Shown piece by piece: positions 26,715 to 34,619 of a stretch of DNA of 46,991 nt (within the stretch, counting starts at the first letter, position 1; each line of letters starts with the position of its first letter). This DNA is from VBAS01 sp035318985. Its GTDB lineage: Bacteria > Bacteroidota > Bacteroidia > Chitinophagales > Chitinophagaceae. The stretch spans positions 1 through 46,991 of the forward strand of contig DATHDP010000005.1 of NCBI GenBank assembly GCA_035318985.1, read 5' to 3'. The notes under the pieces were generated by a model. That model saw only the letters and a program-made list of their open reading frames with translations, was not told where the DNA came from and made no database searches. The position numbers were made by a program, and so were the translations under genes.

Positions 26715-27482
26715 ATGAATTTGAATTTAAAAGGTAAGGTGATCATTGTTACAGGTGGAGCCAAAGGTATTGGGGCTGGGATTACCAAATCGTTAGCTGC
26801 AGAAGATGCAATACCCGTTGTTGTTGGCCGTGATGCAAATGATAATGATGCGATCATTAAAGAAGTTGGAGCTGGCTTCAGTCTAACTGCTGAACTTACT
26901 CATCCGGAAGCATGCGAAAATGCCATTAGGGTAACGATAGAAAAATTTGGAAGAATTGACGGGTTGGTAAATAATGCTGGCGTTAATGATGGTATAGGAT
27001 TGGAAAAAGGAAATTATGAAGCCTTCATTGCATCGCTTCATAAAAATGTTGTGCATTATTATTTGATGGCTCATCATGCTTTGCCTGAATTGATAAAAAG
27101 TAAAGGTGCCATTGTTAATATTGGTAGCAAGGTTGCCGAAACAGGACAGGGAAATACTTCGGCGTATGCTGCTTCTAATGGTGGCCGTAATGCATTAACA
27201 AGAGAATGGGCGGTTGAATTATTAAAATATGGAATAAGAGTAAATGCAGTGATCGTTGCTGAATGCTATACACCACTTTATGAAAAATGGATAAAGACTT
27301 TGCCAAACCCGGAAGAAAAATTAAGATCGATCACTGATAAAATTCCATTGGGGAAAAGAATGACAACTGCTGAAGAGATCGCTGATATGGTTGTATTTCT
27401 TCTTTCTGAAAGATCAAGTCATACAACCGGACAATTAATTTATGTGGATGGCGGCTACACTCATCTTGACAGGTCATTATAA
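26715..27482 (+). CDS. SDR, probable L-fucose dehydrogenase, with Asn at the catalytic Lys
   Basis: 255 aa SDR that resembles known L-fucose dehydrogenases: VIIVTGGAKGIGAGIT, NNAGVNDGIGLEKGNYEAFI, NIGSKVAETGQGNTSAYAAS, VIVAECYTPLYEKWI and the C-terminus GGYTHLDR all fit the family as I recall it. L-fucose dehydrogenase oxidises L-fucose to the fucono-lactone with NAD(P). The catalytic Ser138 and Tyr151 are present, but the YxxxK lysine is Asn155, read directly from the codons (TAT GCT GCT TCT AAT). It is 2 bases after the lactonase. The altered lysine is reported separately as a finding. Confidence 0.82.
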   Translation: MNLNLKGKVIIVTGGAKGIGAGITKSLAAEDAIPVVVGRDANDNDAIIKEVGAGFSLTAELTHPEACENAIRVTIEKFGRIDGLVNNAGVNDGIGLEKGNYEAFIASLHKNVVHYYLMAHHALPELIKSKGAIVNIGSKVAETGQGNTSAYAASNGGRNALTREWAVELLKYGIRVNAVIVAECYTPLYEKWIKTLPNPEEKLRSITDKIPLGKRMTTAEEIADMVVFLLSERSSHTTGQLIYVDGGYTHLDRSL

Positions 27483-27498
27483 GAATTATTTAAAGACT

Positions 27499-28587
27499 AT
27501 GAAAAAGATATTAATACTTTTTTTTCTTTTCTTGTTAGTCAATTCTATTCGGGCACAACAAGCCGAGAACATAATTATAATTACAACCGATGGTTTTCGC
27601 TGGCAGGAAGTGTTTAAAGGAATGGATTCGGCGATCGCCAATAATTCTAAATTTAACCAGGACGACAGCAGTTATATTTTTGAAAAATACTGGAACAATA
27701 ATGAAAACGAAAGAAGAAAAAAATTAATGCCATTTTTCTGGAATACAATTGCCAATCACGGGCAGATCTATGGTAACAGGAAACTCGATAATAAAGTCAA
27801 TAATGCAAATCCTCATTGGTTCAGCTACCCGGGATATAGTGAGATCATGACCGGTTTTGCAGATTCAACGATCGACTCAAATGAATTTCCACCCAATCCT
27901 CATGTTACGGTACTGGAGTTTTTAAATCAACAAGCAAAGTTTAAAAATAGAGTGGCCGCATTCGGTGCGTGGGATGCATTTGACAGGATATTAAATCAGC
28001 AAAGAAGTGGCCTCCCGGTTTTTTCTGCATTTGATACGATTGGCGGAAAAAATCCTACACTAAATGAGAAATTAATAAATACAATGATGCAGGATTCATA
28101 TCGGCCATTTGGTAATGCAGAATGCCTTGATGTATTTACACATTATGCTGCGCTTGAATATTTAAAAACAAAAAAACCAAAAGTACTTTATATCTCTTAT
28201 GGTGAAACCGACGAATGGGCTCATCATGGTTATTACCGTTCTTATCTTGATGCTGCTCATTTGGTGGACAAATGGATAAAGGAGATATGGACTTTTGTGC
28301 AAAGTGACCCACAGTATAAAAATAAAACGGCCATATTTATTACTACCGATCATGGTAGAGGGGATATAAATAAAGAGGAATGGAGAGATCATGGTAGTGG
28401 GATCGCTGATGCCTATCAAATTTGGTTTGCAGTAATGGGCTCCAACATTCCTTCATCCGGCGAACAAAAGAATAATGTTCAGTTATTCCAGGATCAGTTT
28501 GCACAAACTATTGCAAAACTTTTAGGAGTTACATATAAAGCAAGTCATCCTATTTCACCAGAAACAAAATCTGTACTTAAGAAATGA
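27499..28587 (+). CDS. Alkaline-phosphatase-superfamily (type I phosphodiesterase-like) protein, secreted
   Basis: 362 aa from ATG 27499, which opens a signal peptide (KKILILFFLFLLVNSIRAQ); an upstream in-frame start overlaps the previous gene. Superfamily metal-site motifs: IITTDGFRWQEVF (first Asp), a Ser/Thr nucleophile region at GYSEIMTGF, SYGETDEWAHHGYYRSY, IFITTDHGRGD and WRDHGSGIAD. Such proteins cleave phosphate or sulfate diesters or monoesters; the substrate is unknown. Within the fucosidase run it could remove phosphate- or sulfate-type decorations. It overlaps the next fucosidase by 4 bases (ATGA). Confidence 0.82.
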   Translation: MKKILILFFLFLLVNSIRAQQAENIIIITTDGFRWQEVFKGMDSAIANNSKFNQDDSSYIFEKYWNNNENERRKKLMPFFWNTIANHGQIYGNRKLDNKVNNANPHWFSYPGYSEIMTGFADSTIDSNEFPPNPHVTVLEFLNQQAKFKNRVAAFGAWDAFDRILNQQRSGLPVFSAFDTIGGKNPTLNEKLINTMMQDSYRPFGNAECLDVFTHYAALEYLKTKKPKVLYISYGETDEWAHHGYYRSYLDAAHLVDKWIKEIWTFVQSDPQYKNKTAIFITTDHGRGDINKEEWRDHGSGIADAYQIWFAVMGSNIPSSGEQKNNVQLFQDQFAQTIAKLLGVTYKASHPISPETKSVLKK

Positions 28588-30002
28588 AAAAAATATTTTT
28601 TTATTTGTTGCTTTTCTTTTTTTCCGTAACTCTCCGGGCACAGGTAAGTAAAACACCTTTACCAACAAAGCAGCAGCTTGCCTGGCATGAAATGGAATAT
28701 TATTTCTTTTTTCATTTTGGGCCAAACACTTTTACTGATAAAGAATGGGGTCATGGTGATGAACCGGAAGATATTTTTAATCCAACTGATCTCGATTGCA
28801 GGCAGTGGGTAAGAATTGCTAAACAGGCGGGAGCAAAAGGAGTGATCATCACTGCAAAACATCATGATGGATTTTGCTTATGGCCGAGTAAATATTCCAC
28901 GCATACAGTTCGTGAAAGTAAATGGAAGGATGGGAAAGGTGATGTGTTGAAAGAATTATCACAGGCGTGTAAGGAGTACGGTTTAAAATTCGGTGTATAT
29001 ATTTCTCCATGGGATCGTAATCATCCAAAATACGGAACGCCGCAATACAATGATGTATTTGTAAATATGATGAAAGAGATCTTTACAAATTATGGGCCCA
29101 TTTGGGAATTATGGTGGGATGGTGCTAATGGTGAAGGTCCGAATGGAAAAAAACAAGTTTATGATTGGGACAGATTTAAGAAAACCGTGAAGACACTTTC
29201 TCCAAATACAGTAGTGTTCAGCGATGTGGGTCCGCATATAAGATGGGTGGGAAATGAAAAAGGAATTGCCGGAAAAACAAACTGGAATTATCTCGATACT
29301 GCAGGATATACTGCGGGAGCAGGGGCCCCATCAACCGATACATTAAACACCGGCAATGCATTTGGAAAAACCTGGATACCGGCAGAGTGTGATGTGAGCA
29401 TCAGGCCGGGATGGTTTTGGCATGCAAATGAAGATAGCAAAGTGAAGAGTGGTGAACAGTTATTCGATCTCTATTTAAAATCTGTTGGTCGTGGTTCAAA
29501 TCTTTTATTAAATGTGCCGCCAGACAGAAGGGGTTTGATCAATGAAAACGATTCCGTGGCATTGATGGCATTTAAGAAATTAAGAGATCAGAATTTCAAT
29601 AATAACTTATTGTTGGATGCTAAAGCATATTGGGAAATAAATGAAGATGCATTTTTAAAAGACTCTATCAGTTATCATGCTTTAGATAAGAAAGGTTATG
29701 TGTACGGGATCAATCAACAGGGTTTTACTATACAACTTGCAAAAGCAACTGCTGTAAACTGTATTGTTTTGCGTGAAGCTATTCATCTTGGCCAGAGTAT
29801 TGAGCGTTTTAAAATTGCGTTATTTAATAATGATCAGAAAATGGGTGAAATTACCGGGACAACCATTGGCAGAAGACGAATTCTTACTTTCCCTGTTAAA
29901 ACAATTACTTCATTTAAGGTTTATATGATCGACCGCAAAGGAAATGATAATGTGAACAGAGTGGCGGCATATTTAATTGATGAGAGTCTGTTGGAAAAAT
30001 AA
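28584..30002 (+). CDS. GH29 alpha-L-fucosidase, GH29-B-like
   Basis: 472 aa with a signal peptide (cleavage near LRAQ). The sequence QLAWHEMEYYFFFHFGPNTF followed by TDKEWGHGDE, AKHHDGFCLWPSKYS, and a predicted nucleophile Asp179 in LWWDGANGEG is typical of the GH29-B type, which prefers branched alpha-1,3/1,4-linked fucose. A beta-sandwich domain, possibly F5/8-like, makes up the C-terminal third. It is translationally coupled to the phosphodiesterase-like gene and ends 119 bases before the DUF1553 gene. Three different GH29 proteins in one locus imply several fucose linkages. Confidence 0.92.
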   Translation: MKKIFFYLLLFFFSVTLRAQVSKTPLPTKQQLAWHEMEYYFFFHFGPNTFTDKEWGHGDEPEDIFNPTDLDCRQWVRIAKQAGAKGVIITAKHHDGFCLWPSKYSTHTVRESKWKDGKGDVLKELSQACKEYGLKFGVYISPWDRNHPKYGTPQYNDVFVNMMKEIFTNYGPIWELWWDGANGEGPNGKKQVYDWDRFKKTVKTLSPNTVVFSDVGPHIRWVGNEKGIAGKTNWNYLDTAGYTAGAGAPSTDTLNTGNAFGKTWIPAECDVSIRPGWFWHANEDSKVKSGEQLFDLYLKSVGRGSNLLLNVPPDRRGLINENDSVALMAFKKLRDQNFNNNLLLDAKAYWEINEDAFLKDSISYHALDKKGYVYGINQQGFTIQLAKATAVNCIVLREAIHLGQSIERFKIALFNNDQKMGEITGTTIGRRRILTFPVKTITSFKVYMIDRKGNDNVNRVAAYLIDESLLEK

Positions 30003-30084
30003 ATCCTGAATTCTTCGTTTTTAGAAGAGAGAATAAAAAATCTCCCTTATTTGACACCGTCCTGAAGACCATTGCAAGGCAAAC

Positions 30085-30100
30085 TTCTTAACTTTAAGAA
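30085..30100. repeat. Perfect inverted repeat TTCTTAA-CT-TTAAGAA
   Basis: A 16-base near-palindrome with 7-bp arms and a 2-base centre lies 21 bases upstream of the ATG at 30122, in the only sizeable gap (119 bases) before the DUF1553 gene. It overlaps a near-match (TAACTTTA) to the -7 consensus. It could bind a regulator. Confidence 0.4.
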
Positions 30101-30121
30101 TCTTAAATGCTGCCCTAAACG

Positions 30122-32851
30122 ATGCTTCCTATAAAAAGATTTCTTGTAATATTTACTTTGATAATAGTCGGTGGTTTGATCTATTATTTTTCAAGCAGTT
30201 CAGAAAAGATAGATTACAATACACAGGTTAAACCCATCTTCAATAAAAAATGTATTGCCTGCCATGGTGGCGTTAAAGCAAAATCAAATTTCAGTTTATT
30301 ATTCAGGGAAGATGCATTGAAACCAGCAAAGTCAGGAAAGTATCCTATTGTACCCGGTTATCCCGGAAAAAGTGAAATGATAAGAAGGATAACTAATAAT
30401 GATCCTGACGAAAGGATGCCTTACAAACATGAGCCGCTCACAAAGGAAGAAATTTCAACTTTAAGAAAATGGATAAAGCAGGGTGCTGAGTGGGGCGAGC
30501 ATTGGGCGTATGTTCCTGTAAAAAAACCGAAACTACCGGAAATAAAAAATAAATGGGTAAGAAACGAGATCGATCAATTCATTTATCAAAAATTAGATGA
30601 AGAAAAATTAAAGTCATCTCCTGAAGCAGATAAACCAACTTTATTAAGAAGGGCAAGTCTTGATCTCATTGGCATGCCTGCAGAAGAAAGTATTGCAAAA
30701 AAATATTTGAATGATAATAGTGATAAGGCCTACGAAAATCTTATCGACAATCTGCTTTCATCAAAAAGATATGGCGAAAAATGGACATCGATGTGGCTTG
30801 ACCTTGCCCGCTATGCCGATACAAAAGGTTTTGAAAAAGATCCGGGTAGAAATATCTGGCCTTATCGCGACTGGCTGATCAATGCATTTAATGAAGATAA
30901 ACCGTACGATAAATTTTTAATGGAGCAACTAGCGGGTGATCTTTTACCAGATCCTACCGATGCACAATACATTGCTACCGGCTTTCATCGCAATACAGTT
31001 ACCAATGACGAAGGCGGAACAGATAATGAAGAATACAGAACGGCAGCTGTGCTGGACAGGGTAAATACAACATGGACCGGGCTGATGAGTACAACATTTG
31101 GTTGCGTACAATGTCATAGTCATCCTTATGATCCTATTCGTCACGATGAATATTATAAGTTCATGGCATTTTTTAATAATAGCCGTGATGTTGATTCAGA
31201 AGAAGATTATCCATTGCTTCGTCATTATGAAAAAGAGGACAGCATTGAAGCATTGCGAATAAAAGAATGGCTTTTCCAAAATGCAACAAGTGCAGAAGCA
31301 AAAAAATACTATGCATTATTAAAAACATGGGAACCCTCGATCATTTCCTTTGAAAGCACAGATAAATATGATAACTGTGAATTAAGAGACACTAAACGGC
31401 TGGTAATAAGAAAACGGTCAACTTTCAGAATGAAAGAAGTCAATCTTTCAGATAAAACTTATTTTTTATTCAGGTACAAAGGCTATCCCAAAGATGGTGT
31501 TTGGACAATTCATCTTGATAGCCTGAATGGACCAGTATGGAAAGTGATCAATGTGCCGGAAACAAAAGGTGAAAGCAAGATCTTTGGTGTAGATGTTGAA
31601 CCTGTAACTGGTAAACATGATCTGTATTTTTCTTATTTCAGTAAAAAATTAGAGAAAGAAGATTTTACCTCATTGATACTTGATTGGTTTTATTTTGGAC
31701 AACCATTTCCGGGGAAAAACAATCCGGGATATGACAGTACTTACAGCAGTTTCATGAGATTGTTGAATAAGCCGGTAAAGACAACGCCGGTCATGTTTGA
31801 GAACTCAACTGACCTAACAAGAGAATCAAATGTTTTTGAGAGAGGCAATTGGCTGGTGAAAGGAGATAAAGTAGAACCAGATGTTCCGAAATTATTTCAA
31901 CCTATTCAAAAAAATGGAAGAAAGAACAGGTTGGATCTTGCATTGTGGTTGACTGATAAAAGGCATCCTTTAACAGCAAGAACAATGGTGAATCGGTTAT
32001 GGGAACAAATTTTTGGAAATGGAATTGTAGAAACACTGGAAGATTTTGGATCGCAGGGAATGACTCCGACACATAAAGAACTGCTCGACTGGATGGCATG
32101 GCAGTTTATGAATGATTATAATTGGAGCATAAAAAGGATGATAAAAGAAATGGTAATGTCTGCTACTTACAGGCAGCAATCAAATGTAAATGATGAATTG
32201 CTTCAAAAAGATCCATATAATAAATATTATGCAAGAGGACCACGAGTAAGATTATCTGCAGAGCAGGTGAGGGACCAGGCTTTATGTATTAGCGGTTTGT
32301 TGAGTAATAAAATGTATGGCCCCGGTGTAATGCCTTTTCAGCCGGAAGGGATATGGAATTCACCTTATAGCCCGGCACAATGGAAACAAAGCAAGGGAGA
32401 AGATCAATATCGGCGTGGCATATATATTTACTGGAAAAGAACTGCCGCCTATCCTTCAATGACCACATTTGATGGAACATCAAGAGAAATATGCACGGCA
32501 AGAAGGATAAGAACAAATACACCATTGCAGGCATTGGTTACTTTAAATGATTCTGCTTATATTGAAATGGCAAGAAACTTTGCATATCGCCTGCAAAAAG
32601 AAACTGGTAGAAATGTCAATGATCAAATAAAGCGAGGGTATGAATTAGCAACTGGCCATGCAGCAGATAATAAAGACCTGGCGATATTATCAGCCTTATA
32701 TAAAAATGCATTGCAAAAATTTAATTCGGATAAGGAAAAGGCTTGTGAAATGATAGGGGTGAATGATGAACATAATAACCCGGAAACGGCGGCGTTGGTA
32801 GTTGTTTGTAATGCTATTTTGAATTTGGATGAAGTGGTGACGAAAATATAA
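30122..32851 (+). CDS. Planctomycete-type cytochrome / DUF1549 / CBM6-like / DUF1553 protein
   Basis: 909 aa, anchored by an N-terminal hydrophobic segment (7-24). A PSCyt1-like module carries a CxxCH haem motif at Cys44-Cys47-His48 (CIACHGG). DUF1549 spans about 145-355, with a second CxxCH at Cys328-Cys331-His332 (CVQCHSH). Residues about 405-530 form an inserted domain resembling a CBM6-type carbohydrate-binding module (GVWTIHLDSLNGPVWKVI, KHDLYFSYFSK). DUF1553 runs from about 598 to 905. The role of the DUF1549/DUF1553 family is unknown; it is abundant in Planctomycetes and Verrucomicrobia. Context suggests a role in fucose-containing glycan breakdown. Confidence 0.85.
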   Translation: MLPIKRFLVIFTLIIVGGLIYYFSSSSEKIDYNTQVKPIFNKKCIACHGGVKAKSNFSLLFREDALKPAKSGKYPIVPGYPGKSEMIRRITNNDPDERMPYKHEPLTKEEISTLRKWIKQGAEWGEHWAYVPVKKPKLPEIKNKWVRNEIDQFIYQKLDEEKLKSSPEADKPTLLRRASLDLIGMPAEESIAKKYLNDNSDKAYENLIDNLLSSKRYGEKWTSMWLDLARYADTKGFEKDPGRNIWPYRDWLINAFNEDKPYDKFLMEQLAGDLLPDPTDAQYIATGFHRNTVTNDEGGTDNEEYRTAAVLDRVNTTWTGLMSTTFGCVQCHSHPYDPIRHDEYYKFMAFFNNSRDVDSEEDYPLLRHYEKEDSIEALRIKEWLFQNATSAEAKKYYALLKTWEPSIISFESTDKYDNCELRDTKRLVIRKRSTFRMKEVNLSDKTYFLFRYKGYPKDGVWTIHLDSLNGPVWKVINVPETKGESKIFGVDVEPVTGKHDLYFSYFSKKLEKEDFTSLILDWFYFGQPFPGKNNPGYDSTYSSFMRLLNKPVKTTPVMFENSTDLTRESNVFERGNWLVKGDKVEPDVPKLFQPIQKNGRKNRLDLALWLTDKRHPLTARTMVNRLWEQIFGNGIVETLEDFGSQGMTPTHKELLDWMAWQFMNDYNWSIKRMIKEMVMSATYRQQSNVNDELLQKDPYNKYYARGPRVRLSAEQVRDQALCISGLLSNKMYGPGVMPFQPEGIWNSPYSPAQWKQSKGEDQYRRGIYIYWKRTAAYPSMTTFDGTSREICTARRIRTNTPLQALVTLNDSAYIEMARNFAYRLQKETGRNVNDQIKRGYELATGHAADNKDLAILSALYKNALQKFNSDKEKACEMIGVNDEHNNPETAALVVVCNAILNLDEVVTKI

Positions 32852-32852
32852 G

Positions 32853-32891
32853 CCCCCTGTCCCCCTAAAGGGGGAACTTAGATTTGATCAG
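32853..32891 (+). repeat. 39-bp palindromic repeat, copy 1
   Basis: Starts 1 base after the stop of the DUF1553 gene. CCCCCTGTCCCCCTAAAGGG then GGAACTTAGATTTGATCAG contains a CCCCC-TAAA-GGGGG hairpin. A near-identical copy lies inverted at 43693-43730, also directly after a gene. Not followed by a T tract. Confidence 0.8.
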
Positions 32892-32930
32892 CATTTTTAA
32901 TTTGAAAGGCTCTTTATTATCAGAATATTC

Positions 32931-33017
32931 ATTGCTCCGTAGGAGCAATATGTTGGTAGCCCCGGGTGAAACCCGGGGTAACAGATGTATGTTTTTATAA
33001 GAACCCCGTAGGGGTTC
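32931..33017 (+). repeat. Three-hairpin intergenic element
   Basis: Three perfect stem-loops lie in series: ATTGCTCC-GTA-GGAGCAAT (32931-32949), CCCCGGGT-GAA-ACCCGGGG (32960-32978) and GAACCCC-GTA-GGGGTTC (33001-33017). All have 3-base loops and stems of 7-8 bp, and they are far more GC-rich than the flanks. They sit between the DUF1553 and DUF1501 genes. I recall similar hairpin strings in related Bacteroidota genomes but cannot confirm it here. Confidence 0.8.
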
Positions 33018-33107
33018 AACAAAAAGATGAATAGAATTCAAGAACGTACAAGTGAGTGACACAACGGACGATGATAAAAATTACAAAAGCTGATAACATA
33101 ATTATAA

Positions 33108-34619
33108 ATGACCCGAGACGAATTACATAACAAAAGATTATTTGAAGAAGCAAGACGAGAAGTGCTTCGTCAACATACCCGTCGCCATTTTTTAAAAGAA
33201 AGTGCAATGGGTTTGGGTGCATTGGCATTGGGTTCATTATTGAATAGTTGCGGAAGAGGCTCCTCTCATCAAACATCAAATATTTTATTTGACCCGGTAA
33301 ATCCTTTGGCACCGCGACCACCAATGTTTCCGGGAAAAGCAAAGTCAGTTATTTATTTGCATATGGCGGGTGCACCATCACAATTAGAATTATTCGATTA
33401 CAAACCCGAACTGGTAAAGCTTGACGGACAGGATTGCCCGCAAAGTTTGATAGATGGAAAAAGATTTGCATTCATTCGCGGGAAAGCAACATTGCTTGGC
33501 CCGCAAGCAACATTTGCTCAGCATGGTGAAAGCGGCTTATGGGTCAGCAATTATCTTCCGCATTTTTCAACCATTGTTGATGATGTGGCAATAATAAAAT
33601 CAGTAACGACAGATCAATTTAATCATGCGCCAGCGCAATTGTTCATGCATACTGGTGGACCACGATTGGGTCGTCCGAGTATGGGCGCATGGGTAACCTA
33701 TGGTTTAGGAACGGAGAATCAAAATTTACCAGGCTATGTTGTATTGACATCTGGCGGTAATGATCCTGACGCAGGCAAGAGTGCATGGGGTAGCGGATTT
33801 TTACCGAGTGTATACCAGGGTGTGCAATGCAGAAGTGAAGGAGACCCTGTTCTATTTATAAATGACCCTAAAGGAATGGATCGTGACCTGCGTCGTGCAT
33901 CTATTGATGCGATCAATAAGATCAACCAGCATCAGCACGAACAATACAAAGATCCTGAAACATTATCACGTATCTCACAATACGAGATGGCGTATAAAAT
34001 GCAGATCGCTGCGCCGGAAGTGATGAATATAAATGATGAACCGCAATATATCCATGACATGTATGGTACAAAACCCGGTGAAGTAAATTTTGCCAATAAT
34101 GCATTGCTTGCACGCCGATTGGTTGAAAGAGGCGTTCGCTTTGTACAGTTATTTGATTGGGGTTGGGACAGTCATGGTACAGATGCGCAAACAGCAGTAG
34201 ATATTGGTATGATAAATAAATGCCGCAAGACAGATAAGGCAATGACCGCACTGATCCTTGATCTTAAACAAAGAGGTTTGTTGGATGAGACATTGGTAGT
34301 GTGGGGTGGTGAGTTTGGCAGAACACCGATGCAGGAAAACCGCGAAGGAAAAACGGCGCCATTCAAAGGAAGAGATCATCATACTGATGCATTCTGTATG
34401 TGGATGGCAGGTGGTGGTATAAAGGGAGGCACTACTTATGGTGAAACAGATCAGATCGGTTATACAGTAGTAGAAGGGAAATTGGAAGTCTTCGATATTC
34501 AGGCTACGATCTTAAACCAGTTGGGGTTTGATCATGAGAAATTCACTTATGAATTCCAGGGTAGACCGTTTAGGTTAACGGATGTGAAAGGGAAAGTGAT
34601 CCAGGAGATATTGGCGTAG
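33108..34619 (+). CDS. DUF1501 protein with Tat-type signal
   Basis: 503 aa. The N-terminus has a twin-arginine signal (TRRHFLKESAMGLGALALGS) followed by LLNSCGRG, which may also be a lipobox. The body has DUF1501 features: VIYLHMAGAPSQLELFDYKP, a long FVQLFDWGWDSHG segment and WGGEFGRTPMQENREG with conserved Arg/Glu, plus GRDHHTDAFCMWMAGGG. DUF1501 proteins resemble the alkaline phosphatase/sulfatase fold but their activity is unknown; they usually pair with DUF1549/DUF1553 proteins, as here. The next gene begins at the base after its stop. Confidence 0.85.
   Translation: MTRDELHNKRLFEEARREVLRQHTRRHFLKESAMGLGALALGSLLNSCGRGSSHQTSNILFDPVNPLAPRPPMFPGKAKSVIYLHMAGAPSQLELFDYKPELVKLDGQDCPQSLIDGKRFAFIRGKATLLGPQATFAQHGESGLWVSNYLPHFSTIVDDVAIIKSVTTDQFNHAPAQLFMHTGGPRLGRPSMGAWVTYGLGTENQNLPGYVVLTSGGNDPDAGKSAWGSGFLPSVYQGVQCRSEGDPVLFINDPKGMDRDLRRASIDAINKINQHQHEQYKDPETLSRISQYEMAYKMQIAAPEVMNINDEPQYIHDMYGTKPGEVNFANNALLARRLVERGVRFVQLFDWGWDSHGTDAQTAVDIGMINKCRKTDKAMTALILDLKQRGLLDETLVVWGGEFGRTPMQENREGKTAPFKGRDHHTDAFCMWMAGGGIKGGTTYGETDQIGYTVVEGKLEVFDIQATILNQLGFDHEKFTYEFQGRPFRLTDVKGKVIQEILA

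Noticed and set aside
27442..27498. Upstream start of the phosphodiesterase-like gene
   Set aside because: It overlaps the L-fucose dehydrogenase gene; the ATG at 27499 begins a proper signal peptide.
32861..32875. CCCCC-TAAA-GGGGG as an intrinsic terminator of the DUF1553 gene
   Set aside because: No T tract follows, and an inverted second copy shows it to be a dispersed repeat.
33016..33342. Minus-strand frame of 108 codons starting in the repeat-rich gap
   Set aside because: It overlaps the DUF1501 start and reads through part of the third hairpin and AT-rich spacer; it has no recognisable domain.
33922..34382. Overlapping minus-strand frames inside the DUF1501 gene
   Set aside because: Antisense to a conserved domain, with low-complexity translations.
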